Assembly: GCA_002633025.1 (NCBI GenBank)
Contig: NMRB01001414.1
Span: 95,466-159,465, forward strand
Direction: 5' to 3'
Source: Notospermus geniculatus
Lineage: Eukaryota; Nemertea; Pilidiophora; Heteronemertea; Lineidae
Length of the DNA stretch: 64,000 bases
In this document: piece after piece, positions 56,824 to 64,000 of the stretch
Numbering within the stretch: the stretch's first letter is position 1
Layout: each line of letters opens with the position of its first letter
The notes under the pieces: generated by a model
Told to the model about the DNA's origin: nothing
Database searches by the model: none
What the model saw: the letters and a program-made list of their open reading frames with translations, nothing else
Position numbers and translations under genes: made by a program

Positions 56824-59800
56824 TTATGCATCTTTTTTGTACAGATTTGGTTTATTATTGCCGGTGCCGCGAAAGTCATACACAAACTCGCGTTTCTTGA
56901 CTGGTTTTTGAGTCGTGTAGATCCGTCTCATCCGCTCGGCGCGTTGGTCTTCTTGTTTGGGAGAGATCTGTGGAAGTTTTGCGACTTGTGAACTCGAAGG
57001 TGATTCTTGTGATTCGTTGATCCTCTGTTCGCAGAACTGCAGAAGGTTTTCAAGCATTTTGATACGGTCCTTGCTGTAGAATTTCCGCCGTCCGATGTGT
57101 AAGAATGCTTCAATGAAACCGAGGAAGCACAGACCTGAAATGAAGTAAGACTCGACATGAAGAAAGTTTTTTTGTAAACCTCAAATCAAAATCACTTCCA
57201 CGCTTTTTCAATCAGACCAGTCTGTGCTGTGGTTGACTTACAGATGATATGAGAATAGGACAGGAAGGGTTAACATGTGCATAAGAGAAAAGAAAAAGTT
57301 GAAAAGTTGCTATTTTTTTTCATGAAGATCTGATGATAACAAATTCGACAACAAACACCGAGTTCCACTTGGCTGGTTCAATGTCACGGTGAACAAAAAT
57401 GTTAACAAATCGTGTCCAACACGTCAACAATGATCTGTCTATGTTTATTAATGGTGACTTATTTCATGGAGAGCTCGATCGATAAGTTCGTCACACCTGA
57501 TGGTGTGGCCATGGTGAAATGACAACAAATAATGAAAGACAGACGATCGTGTATTGGTTTGTTGTGTTGGTTGGATATCGTTAGAGAGTTAAATGGAAAG
57601 CTGATCATTTGAACATTACATTAGCAGATTAGGTCTATAAATAAAGGGATTTGTAATTACGCACAATAAATTCAAATTTCAGTTGCAGTGTCAGATGCAT
57701 TCTGGCAAACCAAAAGCTCTCCGCAGGCACTAGCGTGGAAGAGACTCGAAAAACTGTTTTGAACCATCCCAACCCTTTCATGCTTTATCAACAGGTTTTT
57801 GGTTCACCAGAAAAGCTTGACACTTATTCAACATCTGATGAGAGTGTAAGGAGTTGAATATGTGAAGTAAGTGAACACGCGTGTCAAGGCCTGTCTACAC
57901 CTTCGACATTTCAAAAACATTTCCAAAACATCCAGCTGCAACATTTCAAAAATACCGTTGTTTTCGGTTTGTTGCACAGTGTGGACTGGACCTGCAACTT
58001 TTGCAAAACAATTTGAAAACATGTTTTGATAATGTTGCAGAGTGTAGACCAACCAAAAAAACAAGCCGCAGCATTTCCAAAACTGTTTCAAAATGTTTTG
58101 TCGCAGAAATGTTTTGAAAATGTTGATGGTGTAGACAGGCCTTTATAGCTGCAAGGTGTGAAAAACCCAAGCATTATGATTTTCCATCAGCCGAGAAGAA
58201 AACTGTGTGTCTAGACAGGGGAAATAGATCTGCCCTCCAATGGTACACAAAACTAGATCTCCACTTGCGGTCAGTCGGAGCATGGGGAATTGAAGGAACA
58301 GCTGAACTGTACATGCAGTGTACATGGTAGTACAAGATCGAGCTATTTCTTCAATCGTTCATGTTGCCGCTGACCACAAATGTAGACAACACACTATAGC
58401 GGAGGAGGCAAAGACAGAGAAACAGAGCAACAGGCAGGGTACTGGTAATCCTATACTATCAAAAATTTATAAGTGAGCCGCGCTCGCCTTATAAATTTTT
58501 GATACTATGCATAAACTAAGTTACAACAACATGGGGGGTTCCCATCACCGGGTAGCCAGTTTATCAGGTTCTCTTCATCTTTCAATTTGGTCCAGCTATT
58601 TTTTGTCAAAAGAATTTGTGCCGTCATATGGCGGTGGTCCAAATGGTTAGAACCTAGGACTCATGGCTGAGAGACTCCAGTTTTGACTTCCGGTCAAGTT
58701 TCTGCTCTGTACTGACTGGTACTCTCAACTGGTCTGAAAGGACCAATGAGCACTGATAGAGCTTTTGAGTTCTCCAGAAAAGCCTGGCGCACACTAGAGA
58801 ATTCAGCTTAGACAAATTTCAGTCCTGACCGATTCCATAAGCAGAATTCCCTAGTGTGCGGGCAATTTCAGGCTAGAATTTGGTCATTTCTGACCAAAAC
58901 ACGAAAATCAAACATGTTTGATAATTTTGGTCAGGCCTGACCGATTCCATACAGTGTGCGGGGGACGTCCGCACTTTGCTTATGGCTTGGGTCGATGAGC
59001 GCATGCGCAGCGATCGTCACATGACTGCTAAAATCGTCACATGACTGCGAAAATGGCGGCGCCTAGCAAGTCCTGTTCACTCTTCGACACAGGCATGTTA
59101 GATAACACCAGTTCCTCGTCTTCATCGGAAGACGAGGAGGAAATGTTGTTGCTTTTATTGCTCAACCGACGTCGTAGACGCCGTTCCAAATGGCGTTCCC
59201 GAAAAACTCGGTGCAAGAAGTGGTTGATGGACATGGATAATCCGGCCATAACTCAACAAGTTTATCATCTAGTAATGATTCTGTTACCAGCTCGCTCACG
59301 TCACTGGCATGACTGGGCGCCTCCATTTTAGCAGTCATGTGACCATCGCTGCGCATGCGCTCATCGACCCAAGCCGTAAGCAAAGTGCGGACGTCCCCCG
59401 CACACTGTATGGAATCAGTCAGGCCTGACCAAAATTATCAAACATGTTTGATTTTCGTGTTTTGGTCAGAAATGACCAAATTCTAGCCTGAAATTGCCCG
59501 CACACTAGGGAATTCTGCTTATGGAATCGGTCAGGACTGAAATTTGTCTAAGCTGAATTCTCTAGTGTGCGCCAGGCTAAAGGTTTCTAGAGATGTGAAG
59601 CACTTCAAGACTGTATTACAGTGGAAAGGACTAACACACAGGAGTAAAAATCTCCGTAAACTGGACCAAACTGAATGGAGAACTACCAATAAATTGATGT
59701 GCGAGATGAAACATTCAGGAACAGATGAATCAGATATCTCAATATTTTGGAATATTTCTTCAAAATTGAGGTTGCACCAGTACTATAGGGAAAACTAAAA

Positions 59801-62800
59801 AGCAGAAATTAAAGTTACATGCAATATTTTCGACTCAAAAATTCGTACCAGCACTTTTTTCTAGATTGATCGGATGTAATCCAATTTTGTGTTTCCGCAC
59901 TGGAAATAACACAGAAAGACCCAGAAATACAAATGTTTGTAAATAACTATGTTTTAGAAAGTAAGGACAGCTACGAAGCAGTTTTGTACAGTTCAGGTCA
60001 CTAGTAGGCCTACCGGTACCTCGATTTGGCGACTAAAATTGCTCTGAGTTCGGCAAAAAGAAATGCTCAATTTTGCCAACAAGAATTTCCCCCAATTTTC
60101 ATGGCATCATGCCATCTCTTAAACATAAACGGACATGCCACCACCAATTGGTTAAAGTGGCCAATGTCATTTTCAACCCCTGCAACTCTAGCTAGGCTAG
60201 ATCTAGGCGAAGGTGGTGGTGTTGTGGTGACCACGTAAGGTGAGACCGTTAGTATGTTAAAATGTGTTAGGAAACTTAACGAGGTGAAAAATTTGATATT
60301 CTGCCAAGAGTGGTCAAACACCTTCTGACGGCAGAAGTAACGATGAAAAGGAGTCTTCTACTAATCTCAACCATCAAGAATTTGTACAGGTTCAGTTGCT
60401 ACCAGAAGTCTGTGGAAAGATACAAATCCATTTTACCGATAGCTGCTTGACATCGGTGCGATTAGGATGAATTATGCCTGAAATTCAATGTAAACTTACC
60501 AGCAGTTCTGTCTGGGTTTAAATGTTCCCACTTTCGAGTCATCTCCATAAAAATGAGATCCATGTCAGCAGTACTGAAGCCAGTATTTGTGAGTTTGCAC
60601 CGTCTGAAAGAAACACGTACGGTAAAAGGTTGCTCAATACATGGTTCATTAAAGTCAAGATGTGAAGATGGGTTGTCTATCAAGGTCTCAGTGAATATAC
60701 GTACCTTGTGAACACCCGGAATCCAGACCCGCCCATCCTGAGTGAACCCCGCACGCCAACCGACTGAAGAAAAATATTCGCCACACGATCGTAAATTTTC
60801 ATTTCCTCATACTCCGGGTATTTTTGTGGATAAATCTGCTCAAGGCACGGCGGTTCATCCTCCTCCTCCTCCTTCGGATTATTATTGTCATCAACAATAG
60901 GTGTCAGCACTTTCTCATTGTCAATTACTTCCTTATCAGCTTGTTTTTTCTTTTCGTTTTTCTTGTTATTTTTCTTATCATTTTTCTTATTTTCAGATTT
61001 TTCTTTTTTCGATTTTTCAACGTCCACGTTTGGATCCAGATTTATGATATTGGCAGTATTATTGTCTTTTTTTACATTTTCCTTCCCAGCGTCCTCCAAC
61101 TCATCATGGCTGACCTCAATCATCGTCGCCTCCCGTGAACCAAGCTGTGGTGGTACGGATGAGAATCGCCGATTCTGGCGAATTTTGCTCCTACAAAAAG
61201 AATATGGAGTTTATAAAAGGGGAAGATCAGAGTGCCCCTTTGAAAATACGTATAAACTACCTTAGTTGTGATCCTTGGGAAAATGGAAAAAGCTATGCAC
61301 TTGCAAATTGCAGGGATTATTTGTTGTACTGTACAGAATAATCGCTGCAATTTCCAGCTTTATAGCTTTCTCCATTTTCTCAAGGATCACACCTCAGATT
61401 CCTCAATTGACAAAAACGAACAGCTCTTTAGACAGAATGTAACTCAGCCCAGAAGGGGTGAATTAGCAGCCTTCCTATCATAATATTCAATGGTAAAATG
61501 TCCTACCATCTTTTGATTTTCTTGAACCGTCGTTGCGTATTTTTCGGGACGACATACAGCAGTGTATCACGTATGAGCGGTTGTTTAATCTCCTCATCGA
61601 CGGCGCTATTGTAGTATTCCGTCACACCGGGCGCCACCTCGTGTTCGTAGTCTATCCGTAGACTCGGGTTGGCATTGACTTCGAGAAGAATCGGCTTGAG
61701 ATCATCGAGTAGAAGTATATCAAAACCAAGGACCTGTAGAGACAAGAGCATAGCAGTATTTCTACAAGCAGTGATTATTTGGAAGACATGCATCTACAGA
61801 GGATGAACCTCCCTTGACCGAAACCTCTCTATTAAGGACACCAAATTGTAGCCCCGTATATCGTTTCCATTCATTTTTAAGTGATTTTAACAGTCTCATC
61901 GACTTGACATACATGTATTTGTACATGTACCGTACATTGAAAAAGCATCAAACATTCCAGCATAAAGCTTAGCAACCAGCAAAACAAAGGCAACTTTCAA
62001 CGCTTAACATGCATCGGTTGCTTGTCCGATGTGATTCAGGCATGTCAAACAATCATTATCTCCAGCCATAATTGCGTGTCGCGTCACATTTCAGATTCTC
62101 ATCAACAGCCGGAAATAGCGAAAACGAATGCTGTGTTCCTTGGCAACCGGGATGTAAACATGGCCTTGTGGTATGAAGGAATCCAATGGTAGCTTTTCGA
62201 ATCACTGATTGTGGGAGGACTTCTAAAGTAGCCTTCTTGCGGACACTGAGCACTGCAGATATGGCACCTCTCTATCAAGGCCACCCAAGTTCAGAGGGAC
62301 TCTCTCTAATAAGGACACCAAAGTTCAGTCCCTAATAGAGAGGTTCCACTGTAATTTCTATTACTTATGATCTCTGGAATCAGGCCACCTCTTAATATAA
62401 AGGACAGCATTTTTCAGTTCAACCAGCGTCCTTCCAAAACTTGTTTCTCAGGGGCCTGTTAGTGACTTTAAGCTAATGGTAACATTAACTTCAATGCATT
62501 TACCATTAGGTAAAAAGGTACCATTAGCTTAAAATCACTTTTTGAAACAGGCCAGGCCCCAGTAATTTTGAGAAGCCACTGCCCCAAAATGCTGTAGAGC
62601 TCTCACAGATCGAGATGAAAACATGCCTTGAACTTGGCAACTATTATACTAAAGATCTGTAATATGATTAGATATAGGCCTATGATTCCTTTTTCCAGCC
62701 ATGGGGCAAAAGAATTTACCAATAATTTTTAATATGTCCACTGACACCAATATCAAAATGACATTTTCTAATACGGCTGCCCATTAGAATCCAACTGATC

Positions 62801-64000
62801 CGACAAGTAATTCCTTGCAAAGTGACTGAATTCATCGCTGATCACATCAAATAGAGATTTATTTTAAAAAAGACACAAAGGAACATTCCCATTGCTAGTT
62901 TACAAAGTGAATGATATGCTCCATGAACCTAAGCACGAAAATCAGTCAAGCGTGTTTGGGATCAGGTCAGAATGTTCCACTTCATGAACAGATCAAAAAG
63001 GCTAGGGTAGGCCTACCTGGGTTTCGAAATTTCTTTCAAAACTTTCATAAGAATGTCATAACTGCGGAGCATTGTCAAGAGCTCATGCAAAGTTCAATGA
63101 GGGAAGCCAGGTATGATCAAGAGATGGTCTAGACCAATTTTTGCGCAAAGATCGACTTTCCAAGACTCGTTTGACATGTCACCAGTCCAATGAAGGATTG
63201 CAAGGTGGTACAGGCCAAGTTCAGCAGGCCTTCGAAGGAGCTTCCTCAGCTAAGTACAATGACATTGTGTTTATGTTCAAACATCTCCTCTCTGTCACCT
63301 ACAGACGTCAACCACAAAATTCCAAATATATCAAATAAAATGAGAAACGGCTTGTTCACACTTGAAGAGAGACCATCCTTGCATGTCCAATTAAGACTTC
63401 AATGTTGAACCAACAAAACCAATCATATCGAATTGAAAGTATTATAAAAGATCGACATACGTATAGGCCTATTTGTGATCTCCTAAGGCTAGGCTTAGAG
63501 AGATTTGTAATGTCTTATTATTATGACATGTCTACCGTGTTGTTGGTATAGTATGATCAGGAAATATTTAAAAGTACAGAAGAGTGTGTATCATGCAATC
63601 AAGCTGTGACTAATGGAAGAGCTTTCTCGGCCAATTATAAAGTGCCAAATTTGGCCTCAAAAGAGAGGTAATCAAACAATTATCAGTCTTTTCCAGTCAA
63701 TAATTCAGCTAGTCAATAATTCCGCTATCTTAAGAGGACTTCATAAAAATTTCATAACAAAGAAGCCTGCCTTACATTTAATCCTGGCAAGGGTGCCATG
63801 TGGAAGAGGTCACGGGTTCGAATCCCACAAAGTACTGTCAGACACATGTTCACTCTTAAAGAGCTTTCCAATTTGTAAAACTGCCATTTCTAAACTCTGA
63901 CAATTTTGGCTCAAAGATGGGGGCCACTTGCCACAAAGCTCAGGCCACATACTCACCTGAAAACATTTCAGATCCACTGCCTTCCGTCGTTGCATTTCCG
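56824..64000 (-). CDS. TTLL11: Tubulin polyglutamylase TTLL11-like, 3' part (5' end beyond window)
   Basis: Tubulin tyrosine ligase-like enzyme; TTLL11 elongates polyglutamate chains on microtubules. Five in-phase exons give 389 C-terminal residues: 64000-63957 (partial), 61733-61507, 61190-60705, 60603-60500, 57134-56824. The split CFQ/VLGFDILLLDDLKP and then ILLEVNANPSLRI form the last catalytic block of the TTL ATP-grasp domain, including the conserved Glu and Asn of EVNANP. EVNANPS with VDEEI...IRDTL points to TTLL11 rather than TTLL6 or TTLL13. After about 110 residues of Lys/Asn/Glu-rich linker comes a TTLL11-type helical region (CLEQIYPQKYP, FRVFTRRCKL, FMEMTRKWEHL, FIEAFLHIGRRKF), ending YKKDA. 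Most of the catalytic domain must lie to the right of the window. The large intron between the last two exons holds the Harbinger-like element. Confidence 0.85.
57886..58143. mobile_element. MITE with AAGGCCTGTCTACACC ends, TTLL11 intron
   Basis: AAGGCCTGTCTACACC at the left is mirrored by GGTGTAGACAGGCCTT at the right. The interior repeats AACATTTCAAAA/TTTTGAAATGTT-like modules. The open frames here on both strands are by-products. No clear target duplication; superfamily unassigned. Confidence 0.8.
58458..58505. repeat. Short hairpin
   Basis: ATCAAAAATTTATAAG and its exact complement flank a 14-base GC-rich loop (TGAGCCGCGCTC core). Confidence 0.85.
59053..59231 (+). pseudogene. N-terminal remnant of a Harbinger-type transposase
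   Basis: It starts MAAPSKSCSLFDTG in good context and continues with a serine run, EDEEEMLLLLLLNRRRRRR and SKWRSRKTRCKKW. An acidic patch, a leucine run, an arginine run and then an aromatic/basic stretch are typical of the first 60 residues of animal PIF/Harbinger nucleases. The similarity ends near 59223, and the frame then runs antisense through the other ORF. No DDE catalytic residues remain. Confidence 0.6.
59224..59326 (-). pseudogene. N-terminal remnant of a MADF/Myb-like Harbinger accessory protein
   Basis: It starts MEAPSHASDVSELV in the right arm and reaches DDKLVELWPDYPC at about 59231. That stretch matches the opening of MADF domains (a hydrophobic/acidic helix start, then W-P-x-Y-P-x-L/P). 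The domain is cut after its first third by the deletion junction. Confidence 0.6.
61262..61428. mobile_element. Foldback element, second copy of the 16003 family
   Basis: TTGTGATCCTTGGGAAAATG, AAGCTATGCACTTGCAAATT and TTTCTCCATTTTCTCAAGGA, then CACACCTCAGATTCCTC and GAACAGCTC, match 16003-16197 in order. The left tip is diverged or missing. It lies about 70 bases upstream of the TTLL11 acceptor at 61190. Confidence 0.8.
61797..62351. mobile_element. Pogo/Tigger-like element with TA flanks, TTLL11 intron
   Basis: The left end CAGAGGATGAACCTCCC follows TA (61795-61796). The right end TAGAGAGGTTCCACTG is followed by TA. CCTCTCTATTAAGGACACCA occurs in the left part and the same words in inverted or direct form at the right. 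The middle, about 350 bp, is unrelated, so the two ends could also be separate copies. Confidence 0.55.
62451..62570. mobile_element. Short MITE with GGGGCCTGTT ends
   Basis: GGGGCCTGTTAGTGACTTTA and AGCTAATGGTA at the left pair with TACCATTAGCTTAAAATCAC and GAAACAGGCC at the right. It lies in the TTLL11 intron nearest the window edge. Confidence 0.7.
62571..63956. other. TTLL11 intron; no exon seen
   Basis: No coding segment was recognised between 61733 and 63957 on the minus strand; the flanking exons join in phase (CFQ / VLGF). A tRNA-like B box (GGTTCGAATCC near 63813) marks another SINE remnant. Confidence 0.55.

Larger units (their letters stand above)
58781..59578. mobile_element. Internally deleted PIF/Harbinger-like foldback element
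   Basis: Inverted arms of about 270 bp begin AGCCTGGCGCACACTAG and are nearly perfect. The left arm has an extra 22-bp duplication (ATCGTCACATGACTGC unit). The middle, about 250 bp, holds two convergent ORF starts, each entered from an arm. On the plus strand from 59053 there is an acidic, then poly-Leu, then poly-Arg N-terminus. On the minus strand from 59326 there is an N-terminus ending DDKLVELWPDYPC. Harbinger elements encode a transposase and a separate Myb/MADF-like DNA-binding protein. The two frames collide at about 59224-59231, as expected if the rest of both genes was deleted. The flanks are AAA on both sides rather than the canonical TWA. Confidence 0.75.

Noticed and set aside
57828-58170. 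Overlapping frames of 74-87 codons on both strands
   Set aside because: They are explained by the inverted modules of the MITE at 57886-58143.

Overview
The window looks like genomic DNA from an invertebrate animal, probably a marine one. It has intron-split genes with GT-AG junctions, three animal-type genes (an INTS5 orthologue, a MEGF8 orthologue and a TTLL11-like gene), abundant short inverted-repeat transposons, tRNA-headed SINEs and frequent TAGGCCTA and TACATGTA words. A marine deuterostome (echinoderm, hemichordate or amphioxus) or a lophotrochozoan would fit. I cannot name the species from sequence alone. Three runs of N (20537-20831, 38041-38526, 55140-55410) and a single n near 27568 mark an unfinished assembly.

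Layout: 1-21393 has no gene I can support. It holds dispersed repeats, foldback elements, SINEs and minisatellites, including a 23-bp array that stays open in all three frames. 21394-23559 (+) is a six-exon short-chain dehydrogenase/reductase of 319 residues. 24530-33169 (-) is a 19-exon INTS5 gene of 955 residues, convergent with the SDR gene. 36836-55126 (-) is the main body of MEGF8: 32 consecutive exons, all phase-compatible, from the signal peptide through CUB, EGF, kelch, PSI and laminin-EGF modules. Its membrane anchor and cytoplasmic tail were not found, but a candidate terminal exon with a poly(A) signal lies at 33865-33926. 56824-64000 (-) is the 3' half of a TTLL11-like tubulin polyglutamylase gene that runs off the right edge.

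The four genes do not form an operon-like system. INTS5 acts in nuclear snRNA/mRNA 3' processing. MEGF8 is a large surface protein involved in developmental signalling. TTLL11 modifies microtubules. The SDR is a metabolic oxidoreductase. What ties the window together is its load of non-autonomous DNA transposons. These include an internally deleted PIF/Harbinger-like element keeping the 5' ends of both its ORFs (58781-59578), a Mutator-like foldback with a 9-bp target duplication (34174-34731), a piggyBac-like TTAA element, two pogo/Tigger-like families with TA duplications, and a hAT-like family. Many sit in introns or predicted 3' UTRs, where they could form long RNA hairpins.

Gene models were built by hand from splice consensus, reading phase and recalled family similarity. 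No alignment or transcript data were available.
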